Positions 23,576 through 33,149 of a DNA stretch of 34,803 nucleotides are shown in pieces. The position numbers and the translations under genes are program-made. The notes beneath the pieces were generated by a model. The model saw only the letters and a program-made list of their open reading frames with translations. It was not told the origin of the DNA and did no database searches. The stretch is from a virus. The DNA lies in the IMG/VR virus record IMGVR_UViG_3300030328_003953, positions 1-34,803 of that record; one strand, written 5' to 3'. The first letter of the stretch is position 1; the number at the start of each line of letters is the position of its first letter.

Positions 23576-26500
23576 ATGGCGGAACCAACTAATCCTAAGC
23601 CTACTTCTCCGTTCCTAACTGATCAGATGGCGCTTGAACGCTCAGAAATTGATGAGTATAGTGCAGGTTTAAATAGGTGGGCTGCAAGTCGAGCCCAACA
23701 ACTTGAGCCTGCGGAGCCTGCGGAGCCTGTAGATCTGCCCGAGTCAATAGGGGCTAAAGTTAGTCCTTCGGTCGATACGCCAGAGCCCATGCCTGCAGAC
23801 GACTCTGTGTTTGTCTCACAAAAAGATTCGGATGAGCTAGAAGCGAAGCAAAGACACCTCATCGAGGGCCTTACGAAGGCGGGTTGGAAAGACTTAAGCC
23901 TAGATACTTTGCGCTCTCGTATCTCAGCAGGAATTGCCGAACAGTATCCTAAAACAGCTTCTGCTCCCAAAAGGAAAGGCTTTAGTACAACAAGCTTAGA
24001 ACAGTCCTCTTACGGTCCAAAAGCTTGGGTTCGAGATGCGCAGAACTATATCGATCCTGAAAATAACTATCCTGCAACAGAGTTGCCCTACTATGGTCAG
24101 AGCAGAGGGTTTAACCGCCCCATTGGCTGGTTATTTGGCAGAGAGGGGTTTACCGGCGTACAAGAAGGGGAAGAGCCCGCACCTAAACTTGAAAATTTAC
24201 AAGCTCCCACGGCCCGTGAATTAATCGGACAGGCACAAGCAAGTATCCGAGAAGAAGAAGACGGCCTTAGCTTTGAGAACTTTGAGCCTTTAATGATCAC
24301 TCCAGGAGCCTTGAAAGTTCTACGCTTAGACTTAAGGCGGATGGGAATTCCAGAGCAGCAGGCTGAAGCCATTCCTTTAGAGTATGTAGCTCCTTTATGG
24401 GACCGTGTTCGAAAGCAGAACAGGCAAATCTCTAAACAACTTAAAGAAGCCGACAAGATTTCCGACATAAACCTAGTTGGTTCGGCGCGTGTCTTAGGTC
24501 AAAAAGAAACAAAAGAAGTTCAAGCCAAGCTGTCTTCTGATCCCGATGTACAAGCCTTTCAAAAGGCCGTACTAGCATCGAAGCCAACCAAAGGAGCAAA
24601 AGATGCGCTATTAAACGCAGGCTTTACAGATCGAGACCAAGACTTGCTAGATGCGTATGAAGCTTTTGAGATTCAAAATATTGATTCCTACCAGGACTAT
24701 GCACGAAAAGTTGAGTCCAAGCCGAAAGTTGTAGGGGAGAATAGAGTTAAGTACGGTTCCGTTAGTCCAATCGAAGGTAAAGTGCCTCTCGTCTATATTA
24801 AAGACAAAGGTTGGAATATCGATGCAAACAAGATTCATCAAGCCTTAAGCTTTCGTCGGCATCAAGAACTGTGGGCCGATGAGTTAGAACGTCTTGAAGG
24901 AGAGGGCCTTACTACAGAAACAGCTATGCAGCAGATCCGTAAGGACGAACCCTTCTTACTTGATATTAAGAAGAAAGCGGAAGATTATGCATATAAAAGA
25001 ATTCTGACTTTTCTAGGACAAAGGTCTGGTTCGGTTACACCCGTATTTTACCAACAGGAGGGAGGCTCTAACTACACCTCAGAATATTACGACCCGTATG
25101 ATGTGCCCTCACCACCGCCTGGCGCGCCAATGACCCCGGCTCAAGCACTCAAGTTTGTAGGCCCTTTTGTTGTTGGTTACAAAGCGCCTTGGGTTAGTAC
25201 GTCGTCTACCCCCATCTCTCCGGGCAACATCTACGAAGGGAGAAATATTCAAAATATTTCGAAGGGCCAACTCTCTGAGTTTTTACGTTCGGCTTCTTCC
25301 ACAATAATTGGTAGTCACCTTTTAAGTTGGAGCCCCCCAGATTCGTCCGATCCACAGGTTGTATGGGAGTCCCTATGGGAACACTGGGGTTCGCCAGAGC
25401 ACTATGAGGAACTAACTACTGGGCAGTTTGATCTGACAGAACGATTTTATGACGTAGGGGACAGAACAACACAACTATTGCAAGCAACTCCGGGCGTAGG
25501 CAACTACGTTCCAGACTTTGAGTACTTAGGGAAGAAACGACTTGGCTTAGCTTTGGGATTACCTATCCTTTTGACTGACTTCGATTACCTAGCTTTAACA
25601 AGCTTTGGTCTAGGTAGAGTCCTTAAACCGGTTGCTCGTGGTATTCGCATGGTTCAGAATAGCAATACGATTGAGGCACTAGAATCAATAGCGAAAACAA
25701 TGGCGGATACGCCTGTACTAGCGAGAAAAGAGTTACAAACAAAGGTAGCAAAGTCAAAAAAGGGTACAGTTAGTCCTCTCCTTAAACTTATTGATGCTAG
25801 TGTCGGTTCTAAGCTTCAACGAAATGACGTGAATAGTGTCTTTGCTCTTAGCGATGAGATCAAGAGGACACAAGATGCGGTAGTCTCTGCGGAGAAAAAA
25901 TTAGATGAGGCTAAAGCTGAACTTAATCAGGCGAATATTGCAGCCGCCCAGCGAGAAGTGAACTTAGCTAAAAAGGAAGCATTTGATGCTCAAGTTGATG
26001 CCTCTGCAAACATCCAAGCATTGGCCGAGCAAGAGTTAAAGGTAGCTCAACGGGTCGAAAAAGACGCGTTCGTAGGTCTACCTAAAGTCAAGCTTACAGA
26101 CGCCGCCGATATAGACAAAGTACATGAGGCCGCAAAGTTAAATTTTTCCTCTCTGCTTGAGGAGCCCTTACCTGGTGGCTCGCTTAAGTCTGAGGTATGG
26201 AAGGTTGAGTCGGAATACCAAGTAAAACGGCGTCAGTTGATTTCCGACATTGCAGATACTTTATCCGCTCAGGAGAAAAAAGCGGGCAGAGTTCTGCGCC
26301 GTACTGCGGCAGAAGTAAGAGCCGAAGCCAACCTTACAGATCTTAGTCGAAAGATCGCACAAACTGAAAAGTTGATTGAAAGCTTATCTGCGGCAGCTAA
26401 GCCATCTGAAGCTATGGTAGAAACGCGAAAACTACTAGAGCAAAAGGAGAAGGACCTTGCTAAGGCATTAGAGCCTGATCTTAAGATCATAAACAAGCTA

Positions 26501-29500
26501 GGCTACAGTAAGCGTCTACCGGTGCAAGAACGATGGGAGCGTTATCTCGCCGACTATCCCAAGAATACCCGGCCTAAAAGGATTGCCGCACTAAGATCCG
26601 AGATTCAATCTCTCAATGATGTTCTCTCTACTGAGGCACAGCGACTAGCAAAGGCAGACAACAAAGCCGATCTAGGCATAGCGCAAAATACGTTAGAACG
26701 CCTTAGATTAGAACAGAGAAAAGCTCTGTACACATTAAGAGATCGACAGCAAACTCGCTTTAAACGTCAGCCTGTCTTCGGGGAAGAGCTTTTAGAGCCT
26801 GAACAGGTACCCTTCAAAGAGACTTTGGAGAACCTGAACAAGGACGAGAAGTCCGCATTTATTAAGAAAATTCAGCGAGCATACGCGGACGAGAGCGGCA
26901 TTTGGCGTGGTCAGATCACACGACGCACGCAAGGTAAAACGTACTACTCAAAGCCTGTTCAGGTTCAAATTGAGGGTGGTCAAATTCTAATCGGCAGAGG
27001 CTCTGCCATGGATGCTGCGCCTGAGTTTAGACCTGTAAGTCGTGCGGAGTTGCAACAGAAAGGGATCGAAGTTCCTACGATTGACCCTAAGCGCTTCGAG
27101 GGAAAAGCCGCTGAAATTCCTGAAATGGTTACGGCACGAGCCGAGTTCAGGGAAGCCCTGGCAGAGGTCGAGGCTACTCGTTTAAAGGAGTTAAAAGCCT
27201 TGGGGCTGACGCCAGAAGATCCTGTTTTGCGTGAGTTGACTAATGCCGCAAAAGCCCTCGATAGGGCTACCGCACAGCGTTATGCGCTTCAGCGCTCTGT
27301 TGCCAGATTGATTGCAGAGGAGAAACTAAAAGAAGCTAAGGCTGCTTTTAAGGCGTTAGTTAATAAAAAAGTTTCCCCTATCGACGGACAACTCTTACGA
27401 GCTAACGCTCAAGAGTCCCTGATAAATGCGCAGAAACTACTACAGGCCAAAAAATTAGCGGCTGAACGTACACAGAATATTCTTCGTGAGACTCTTACTG
27501 AAATTGCGGACTCGTTACGTGCGGAGAATCGACTTCTAAGAACGGGCGGTAAACGCTACTCTAATTTCTTTGAAGATATGGTTCAGCGCCTTCCGGTTGG
27601 AAGTGTAGCATTTGCTCAGGCCGCGTTAGGTAAACAGGCCAATCGGTCTTTGCTGGATGTTTATTCCGATGCAGCCCTCTCTATTCCCGACTATGTGAAA
27701 TACCGTATTAATGGGCTAGGAGGTATCAACATTGAGCGTGTGACGCCTGATCCTATAATCACTTCTCTTTTAAAAACGGATGAAGGCGTAGGCCTTGTTG
27801 ACGAAGGGGCAGAGGCAGTCATCTCCGCAAAAGAGTTGCGTAGTGGATTAGAAGATCGATATGGAAAACGTGTCGTTAAGGATTTTATTGCCGCGTCAGA
27901 AAAGGGCGAGCAGCGGGTACCTGACTGGTACACAGGAAGATCATATAAGGAATTGTTGGATTCAACTGAGACCAAATTTAAGATTGAACCACAGGAAATT
28001 GCCTTACTGCAATTGGTAGAAGACAAGCTAGCCGTCAACGCCAACGCCTTCTGGAGACAAAGTCAAAACTTAGATCTAGCTTACCAGCTTAAGATAATGG
28101 AATCCTCTTTTGCTCGAAGCGGCGTCTTCGGATTTATAAGAAACGTGTTTAGATCAGGCGCTCTAGCTGAAAGAGACATGAGTGACGAACTTAGACTGGT
28201 CATGCAGGAAGTGGAGAACCTGTCTAGTCGAGGACGAGAAGAACTAGAGTCTCTGATTCGATCTTCGATTGATGAGGGCCTTGATACTTCCGAAACTGTA
28301 CGCGTTCTTAAGAATTACATGGACGGTACGGCCATCAGAATAGGCTCAGAGCGCAATAAGATGGGAGAGACCTACATAAATCAGGGCGTGAACTTATGGC
28401 AATCAGTACGCACCAACTTACTTAACGACGCTGTATGGACAGGCGAAAAAGCAGGTAAAAAATTCCTTGTTGGCCGTCGAGGTGCAGAGGCAAAGGCCGA
28501 AGCTCTTGCTCGTCTGGAGAAGAGAGGAATTACTGAGGAAGATGTTATTGCTAAATACATCGAAGGTAAAGAAGTTGATGGCGTTCTACCTGACTCGGTA
28601 CAGGCAGAGGCTCAAGCTGAATGGACAAAGACACTGGCAAAAGAATTTGAAAAAGTTCTAGGTATAGACTCAATCCCTTGGGCAAAAGGAGCGACAGATG
28701 CACCTAAAAGTTTGTTAGCACTCTCAAAAGTATGGTATCCGCGAGGGGTAACTGCTCCGATACCCGCCGATAAAATGCTTCGGCATGCATATACGGCTCT
28801 CCACGCAGCACCTGATTTTCCATCTTTTATGACTTATATGAAGAAGAAGATGTATGCGCCTACAACTAGTGGCGGGATAGGCGCTGGCGACCAAGAAGAC
28901 TTGCTAAGGGCATACCATGGCGCGGTATTAGCCTCTATACACGCTAAGGTTTACACGGAAGGTATCTTGCGAGTAGCTGAAATAGCGGGACCTCGGTTGA
29001 ATGAGCAGCAAGGAGAGGCAGTTAAAGCATTAATATCAGGCAACTGGTCTAAAGCTACAGGTGGTAAAGAGGCTTTTGTATCCGCTTTAACTCAACTAAA
29101 CCAATTAGGTATCCCCATCAATACACAAATGGTAGGTGAACAAGTAGACAAGGCTACACGCCTATCACGTCAACTAACAAAAGTTAGCAATAACCCTAAT
29201 GGTATGGATGCGTATGCGCCTACAGATATTATCTCGAGCTTGAATGAGGCACTAGGGGCTATTGAAAAAGAGATTGAATTAAATATTAGTTATACGAAGA
29301 CCGAGAAGTTTATTAATGCAGTGGGAGAAGTCAATGTCATAGGTCCGGTCGCCGCCTGGGCACTCACGCGTCTCCATAACATTTTTGGGACATGGCGAAG
29401 GGGTCTTGTCACAGGGCTACTCTTACCTAATCCTCGACATTGGACAAATACCTCTACAGGTAACTTTTTCCAAGATTGGCAAGAGCAGGGCCTTGCAGCC

Positions 29501-31051
29501 GCAATGCGTTATGGGTTTCAGTCATTACCTACAAACGTCCCCTTTATAGGGCGGGCGATGCAGGATGCAACCTCTCGAGCCTTTGCAGAAGGTAGATTAG
29601 GTACACGCATCGGATCTTTGTACAATACGCGACTCCACGACTTTTGGTCGATGCCTACAAGTGAAGCTAGAAAAACCTTTATCCGTGATAGGAAGGGAAG
29701 ACTCCATAATATTTTAGACCTTCGTATACGTGCTGCACGAGATGGGATCCTAAGTACATTTGAGGCCGAACGGGGCCTTCTTAGTACAGCAACTTTGAGG
29801 GCGGTTAGGGGAGAAGAGTCCTTCGCAGGCAAGCTGACGCGTCGAACGGATGACTGGAATAATTCAATTGCTCAGATGATGGTATATGCAGAACAGCGTA
29901 ACCGAACAGCCTTCTGGTTAGATCGTATTATTAGAGAGGGTGACTCTTACGCAGATGCGAGAATTGCAACCTTGAACGCACGTTATGACTGGAAGCATGG
30001 TATATCTAGATTTGAAAGAGCCAAGCTAGTACACTTGGCCGCGTTTTGGCGCTGGTTCAGTTTAGCTGTACGTAGACACCTAAGTGCTATATCGGATAGT
30101 TTTACGGGCAAGCCTGGTCTTCTCCGAACACTTACGGGGACAGATAAACTAGGTCGAATACGTCGTCAGCTTAACGTAGCAAAAGCGATAAAAAACTATT
30201 CGCGAGAGGACTCCCCCGAACAGTACGATTCTCCAGAGGCGCAGTGGGATGATTTGATGTTGCACATCGATCAGTGGTGGGCAGATTCACATGTTACCGG
30301 GGGGCAAACAACAGCCCCGCTGGATTCTACAGTTTACTGGAAAGATCTTACAGGTAAAACTTATACCCACACTGTCATTGCGGGTCCGGCTATCCCTGCA
30401 GCGGAAATGACAAACTATTTTTTAAGTACCGCTAGTGGACTATCCGGTCTAGGTGCATTGCTTACTAATAGTACGGCTTCGGCTCTTGGGCAGGAGCCAC
30501 CTTTCCTCCTTACAGGTGGGGATAGTAAATACGGAAAACCTGGTTTTGTTGCTAGTGCCGCTAGTGTACTTGATCCAGTTATCGATCAGTTTCTTCCGCC
30601 ATTACAGACTATTTTCCAACAGGAGTTGGGAGGCTATCGTACAAGTTACAGGTCTCGGCCTATAAATATAGGAGAGGCGGCTGCACTCGAGACCTTTGGC
30701 GGGAAGGATCTTTTTAACTTATTCGGTATGGATGTTCATATTGGTGATGACAACCGGTGGCGTGCAAATGCTCAGGCGCTTGCTCTCGCTCGTCAACTTC
30801 CTTACTGGACTCAGTACACCGCGTACTTGAGTAACTACTATACTGCTAAGCAAGATCTTCAACGCAACTATTATCTCGGTGCTGCTACTGTATTAGGTAA
30901 CTTTTTAGGTATTAGGAAAGTACCGTTTAGTCCTGAAGAACAGCTTAAGTGGGATATGCGTAAGATTCAAAATGAATTGAAGGAAGAAGTCGAAGCTGCT
31001 AGACTGCCTATGGAACGAATTAAAGTTAGTTCTGATTTAGGATTTGATTAA
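23576..31051 (+). CDS. Giant internal virion / ejection protein, 2491 aa
   Basis: A 2491-aa protein taking up a fifth of the window. The N-terminal 600 residues are mixed, with Pro/Glu-rich stretches. A hydrophobic segment lies near 655-690 (L-G-L-A-L-G-L-P-I-L-L). Residues about 760-1450 are mostly charged coiled coil. The last 900 residues are a large helical region, with aromatic-rich parts near 1940-1970 (T-G-L-L-L-P-N-P-R-H-W-T-N-T) that recall large polyvalent virion proteins. I found no lytic transglycosylase motif and no single-subunit RNA polymerase motifs (N4 vRNAP type). The likely role is that of T7 gp16: packed inside the head and ejected with DNA. A tape-measure role is less likely in a short-tailed phage. 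Confidence 0.6.
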   Translation: MAEPTNPKPTSPFLTDQMALERSEIDEYSAGLNRWAASRAQQLEPAEPAEPVDLPESIGAKVSPSVDTPEPMPADDSVFVSQKDSDELEAKQRHLIEGLTKAGWKDLSLDTLRSRISAGIAEQYPKTASAPKRKGFSTTSLEQSSYGPKAWVRDAQNYIDPENNYPATELPYYGQSRGFNRPIGWLFGREGFTGVQEGEEPAPKLENLQAPTARELIGQAQASIREEEDGLSFENFEPLMITPGALKVLRLDLRRMGIPEQQAEAIPLEYVAPLWDRVRKQNRQISKQLKEADKISDINLVGSARVLGQKETKEVQAKLSSDPDVQAFQKAVLASKPTKGAKDALLNAGFTDRDQDLLDAYEAFEIQNIDSYQDYARKVESKPKVVGENRVKYGSVSPIEGKVPLVYIKDKGWNIDANKIHQALSFRRHQELWADELERLEGEGLTTETAMQQIRKDEPFLLDIKKKAEDYAYKRILTFLGQRSGSVTPVFYQQEGGSNYTSEYYDPYDVPSPPPGAPMTPAQALKFVGPFVVGYKAPWVSTSSTPISPGNIYEGRNIQNISKGQLSEFLRSASSTIIGSHLLSWSPPDSSDPQVVWESLWEHWGSPEHYEELTTGQFDLTERFYDVGDRTTQLLQATPGVGNYVPDFEYLGKKRLGLALGLPILLTDFDYLALTSFGLGRVLKPVARGIRMVQNSNTIEALESIAKTMADTPVLARKELQTKVAKSKKGTVSPLLKLIDASVGSKLQRNDVNSVFALSDEIKRTQDAVVSAEKKLDEAKAELNQANIAAAQREVNLAKKEAFDAQVDASANIQALAEQELKVAQRVEKDAFVGLPKVKLTDAADIDKVHEAAKLNFSSLLEEPLPGGSLKSEVWKVESEYQVKRRQLISDIADTLSAQEKKAGRVLRRTAAEVRAEANLTDLSRKIAQTEKLIESLSAAAKPSEAMVETRKLLEQKEKDLAKALEPDLKIINKLGYSKRLPVQERWERYLADYPKNTRPKRIAALRSEIQSLNDVLSTEAQRLAKADNKADLGIAQNTLERLRLEQRKALYTLRDRQQTRFKRQPVFGEELLEPEQVPFKETLENLNKDEKSAFIKKIQRAYADESGIWRGQITRRTQGKTYYSKPVQVQIEGGQILIGRGSAMDAAPEFRPVSRAELQQKGIEVPTIDPKRFEGKAAEIPEMVTARAEFREALAEVEATRLKELKALGLTPEDPVLRELTNAAKALDRATAQRYALQRSVARLIAEEKLKEAKAAFKALVNKKVSPIDGQLLRANAQESLINAQKLLQAKKLAAERTQNILRETLTEIADSLRAENRLLRTGGKRYSNFFEDMVQRLPVGSVAFAQAALGKQANRSLLDVYSDAALSIPDYVKYRINGLGGINIERVTPDPIITSLLKTDEGVGLVDEGAEAVISAKELRSGLEDRYGKRVVKDFIAASEKGEQRVPDWYTGRSYKELLDSTETKFKIEPQEIALLQLVEDKLAVNANAFWRQSQNLDLAYQLKIMESSFARSGVFGFIRNVFRSGALAERDMSDELRLVMQEVENLSSRGREELESLIRSSIDEGLDTSETVRVLKNYMDGTAIRIGSERNKMGETYINQGVNLWQSVRTNLLNDAVWTGEKAGKKFLVGRRGAEAKAEALARLEKRGITEEDVIAKYIEGKEVDGVLPDSVQAEAQAEWTKTLAKEFEKVLGIDSIPWAKGATDAPKSLLALSKVWYPRGVTAPIPADKMLRHAYTALHAAPDFPSFMTYMKKKMYAPTTSGGIGAGDQEDLLRAYHGAVLASIHAKVYTEGILRVAEIAGPRLNEQQGEAVKALISGNWSKATGGKEAFVSALTQLNQLGIPINTQMVGEQVDKATRLSRQLTKVSNNPNGMDAYAPTDIISSLNEALGAIEKEIELNISYTKTEKFINAVGEVNVIGPVAAWALTRLHNIFGTWRRGLVTGLLLPNPRHWTNTSTGNFFQDWQEQGLAAAMRYGFQSLPTNVPFIGRAMQDATSRAFAEGRLGTRIGSLYNTRLHDFWSMPTSEARKTFIRDRKGRLHNILDLRIRAARDGILSTFEAERGLLSTATLRAVRGEESFAGKLTRRTDDWNNSIAQMMVYAEQRNRTAFWLDRIIREGDSYADARIATLNARYDWKHGISRFERAKLVHLAAFWRWFSLAVRRHLSAISDSFTGKPGLLRTLTGTDKLGRIRRQLNVAKAIKNYSREDSPEQYDSPEAQWDDLMLHIDQWWADSHVTGGQTTAPLDSTVYWKDLTGKTYTHTVIAGPAIPAAEMTNYFLSTASGLSGLGALLTNSTASALGQEPPFLLTGGDSKYGKPGFVASAASVLDPVIDQFLPPLQTIFQQELGGYRTSYRSRPINIGEAAALETFGGKDLFNLFGMDVHIGDDNRWRANAQALALARQLPYWTQYTAYLSNYYTAKQDLQRNYYLGAATVLGNFLGIRKVPFSPEEQLKWDMRKIQNELKEEVEAARLPMERIKVSSDLGFD
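23705..23729 (+). repeat. 9-bp tandem repeat coding Glu-Pro-Ala units
   Basis: Unit GAGCCTGCG occurs 2.8 times in a row, in frame, giving E-P-A-E-P-A-E-P in the N-terminal linker of the giant protein. Confidence 0.75.
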
Positions 31052-31119
31052 CTGGTCTGAAGAAAGATCAGCAGCTTTAGGCGAAGAGCCTTCTGGAACC
31101 TTGAGGAGAGGAGAAATCA

Positions 31120-31377
31120 ATGCCGCCACTGTTTAACGGACGTTATGTACAGCAACTACCGACCAAGAGCGCTCCTAAGAAAGAGGCGCCTGCGTTGGAA
31201 TCAGAAGATTTAGATTTAGCAGAAATAACTCAAACAATCTCTGCTATAAAAGCTTGGTTAAAAACTACTCCGTCCCAAGAAGAGGCGATGGAAGTTTTTC
31301 AATATGAACTTGATCACTTAAACCGTAGCGGAGCAGTAGGCCCGAGCGGGTGTTTAACTACTTACTTAGAGAAATAG
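31120..31377 (+). CDS. Small protein after the giant gene, unassigned
   Basis: An 85-aa protein. The N-terminus is basic/Pro-containing; residues 30-75 are two acidic helices. GAGGAGAGGAG lies before the start. The 68-nt gap upstream contains a weak inverted repeat (CTGGTCT/AGATCAG) but no clear terminator. No family is recognised. Confidence 0.55.
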   Translation: MPPLFNGRYVQQLPTKSAPKKEAPALESEDLDLAEITQTISAIKAWLKTTPSQEEAMEVFQYELDHLNRSGAVGPSGCLTTYLEK

Positions 31378-31386
31378 GAGGCTCTT

Positions 31387-31824
31387 GTGCCTAGCGTAAA
31401 AAATAAATGGGTCAAACCTGGAGGCGGATTTAACTACACAGAAGGTGTGCGAGTTAAGAACGCGACCGGAGCAACAATTCCTAAACATTCTATCGTACAG
31501 ATTCGGGGTGTAGCGGGGGATGTAGGTACAATAGAAAAAGCTAACGCCGCTGCTTTAGACACTCTTAGTGGGCGTCTACTGACACTTCGTCATGATATTC
31601 CTGCGGGCCGTTATGGTGTAGCTACTCCTTGGATTATTATTTCGGCCAATACTGCTGCGGGTGGTGCTCATGCTAAGTGGTATGTAGATCAGGGTGCAAA
31701 TGCCGGAAAGATCTCCTTGACCGCTCCATCAGGCGCTGGCGGTCAAGACCGCGTAATTGGCTACACATTAGGTGCTCCTTCGGCCACTGGGCATATCCTG
31801 CTTGCTGATACTAACGCTATCTAA
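31387..31824 (+). CDS. Beta-barrel-like minor virion protein (GTG start)
   Basis: A 145-aa protein starting at GTG 31387, with AGGAGG at 31376-31381. It is predicted all-beta with the layout V-R-V-K-N-A-T-G-A-T-I-P, D-I-P-A-G-R-Y-G-V-A, and V-I-G-Y-T-L-G-A-P-S. This resembles the genes at 12359 and 33150, and small head-surface or fibre proteins. A decoration or fibre-base function is my inference. Confidence 0.6.
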   Translation: MPSVKNKWVKPGGGFNYTEGVRVKNATGATIPKHSIVQIRGVAGDVGTIEKANAAALDTLSGRLLTLRHDIPAGRYGVATPWIIISANTAAGGAHAKWYVDQGANAGKISLTAPSGAGGQDRVIGYTLGAPSATGHILLADTNAI

Positions 31825-31844
31825 GCAAGATCTAGGGGGTCACC

Positions 31845-32345
31845 GTGTCTAACTCATCTTTTCCAAGGATGCGCTACAGCGATGTAGTTGAGCAACAAGT
31901 CCTAGATGCAAGTGGTAATTTCTATGCAACGGCTGCGGGTGCTCCTACTGCGGAGCTTCAAGCGGGTGCGCAGACAGCCGCTGTTAGCATTGCTGGTTGC
32001 ACTCAGTTGGATATCTTTGTCAACGTTACTGACCTTTCGACTGCAACTAAACTGTACATTAAAGTACGCTTCTCCGGGAAGCAGACGCCAAGCATTGCAA
32101 CTAACACAGACTGGGGCTACATCCAGATTGATAATATTGCGGGAGCAACCGGAATTAGTTCCGTTCAAGACTACATGATTGAGATTGATTTGAGGAATGT
32201 CAACGGGATAGCTTCAGCTAACCCTCGCCGTTACATCTCACGGATTCAACAGATTAGTGGTCGACATGCAAGTGCCATTGTCTGGGCCGACCAAGGCGAA
32301 CCTAAAGGTGCAGTCTACTTTATGCGACAGGGTGGTAGTATGTAG
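31845..32345 (+). CDS. Small beta-rich virion protein (GTG start)
   Basis: A 166-aa protein from GTG 31845 with AGGGGGT upstream. It is beta-rich (T-Q-L-D-I-F-V-N-V-T-D, K-L-Y-I-K-V-R-F-S-G) with a basic C-terminal part. No family is recognised. It lies among fibre/decoration-type genes and is probably a structural protein. Confidence 0.55.
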   Translation: MSNSSFPRMRYSDVVEQQVLDASGNFYATAAGAPTAELQAGAQTAAVSIAGCTQLDIFVNVTDLSTATKLYIKVRFSGKQTPSIATNTDWGYIQIDNIAGATGISSVQDYMIEIDLRNVNGIASANPRRYISRIQQISGRHASAIVWADQGEPKGAVYFMRQGGSM

Positions 32346-32359
32346 CCCAAGGGGGGCGA

Positions 32360-33139
32360 ATGTCTATAAGTACGGACTTACTTGCATACTATCGTTGCGC
32401 TAACGCTAATGACGAGCAAGATACTTACAATGCAACCCTTTCGGGCGTCACTATTACTGCCAATGGTAAGTATGGTGACGGCTGGTTGTACACGGGTAGT
32501 GTTAACGACGTAGCTACTACGCCGAACATTACGGTTAACACGGCAGCGTCGGGCTATTCTGCGTCGTGTTGGGTATACAACATTAACAATGGTGCCGCAG
32601 GTGCAGGTAACGCTACCTCGTTCTTAACTGACACTACGACGAATGCCGCGTATATGCCGTTCTATTTAGGCTATAACTTTTCCGGTGCGAAGAAAGTCTT
32701 TGCACATGTCGAAAGCGGCGGATCCGGCTACTACGAGCCGGTCAATTTAATTGGGACCAGTACTCAATTGATAATTGATGGTAGTGCTGCTCCGTATGTT
32801 AATGCCTGGACTCACATAGCAATTGTGGCCTCGGGAACTACCATTACCTACTACATCAACGGGGTAGCAACGGCCAACGTGACACTTGCCGCTTTGTCTG
32901 GCAGTTTTGACCTTACCAGAATCGGTAACCTAACCTCGAATTGGTCCGGCAAGCACACCTTTGGAGATCGCATGGACGAGATCGCCATATGGGGTCGGGT
33001 GCTTTCTGCCTCTGAAGTTACAGAGATATATAACAACGAGATCCACACGCTTATTAGCGGGGGAACCGTTATACTTTTACCCCAAGGTTCTAACAGTCAA
33101 AGTCGTTTCACCCAGGGCTATGCACTTCAGGCGTCGTAG
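32360..33139 (+). CDS. LamG/concanavalin-like lectin-fold virion protein
   Basis: A 259-aa protein with the LamG (laminin-G-like jelly-roll) pattern: an opening L-L-A-Y-Y-R-C, S-A-S-C-W-V-Y, W150-T-H-I-A-I-V-A-S-G, Y-Y-I-N-G-V, and the closing D206-E-I-A-I-W-G-R-V-L-S motif. Such domains bind sugars, so this is a candidate receptor- or glycan-binding protein. The last 40 residues leave the fold and may anchor it. The start is ATG 32360 after a G-rich site. Confidence 0.75.
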   Translation: MSISTDLLAYYRCANANDEQDTYNATLSGVTITANGKYGDGWLYTGSVNDVATTPNITVNTAASGYSASCWVYNINNGAAGAGNATSFLTDTTTNAAYMPFYLGYNFSGAKKVFAHVESGGSGYYEPVNLIGTSTQLIIDGSAAPYVNAWTHIAIVASGTTITYYINGVATANVTLAALSGSFDLTRIGNLTSNWSGKHTFGDRMDEIAIWGRVLSASEVTEIYNNEIHTLISGGTVILLPQGSNSQSRFTQGYALQAS

Positions 33140-33149
33140 GAGGTAATCT

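Noticed and set aside
23576-31051. The giant protein as an N4-like virion RNA polymerase
   Set aside because: I could not find the polymerase motifs (catalytic Asp motifs A and C, and the R/K/YG motif B) in the translated sequence by eye.
23576-31051. The giant protein as a tape measure for a long tail
   Set aside because: No tail-tube, tail-terminator, sheath or assembly-chaperone genes are nearby, while adaptor and nozzle-like genes are present.
31052-31119. A terminator after the giant gene
   Set aside because: The inverted repeat there has a mismatch, and no T-tract follows it.
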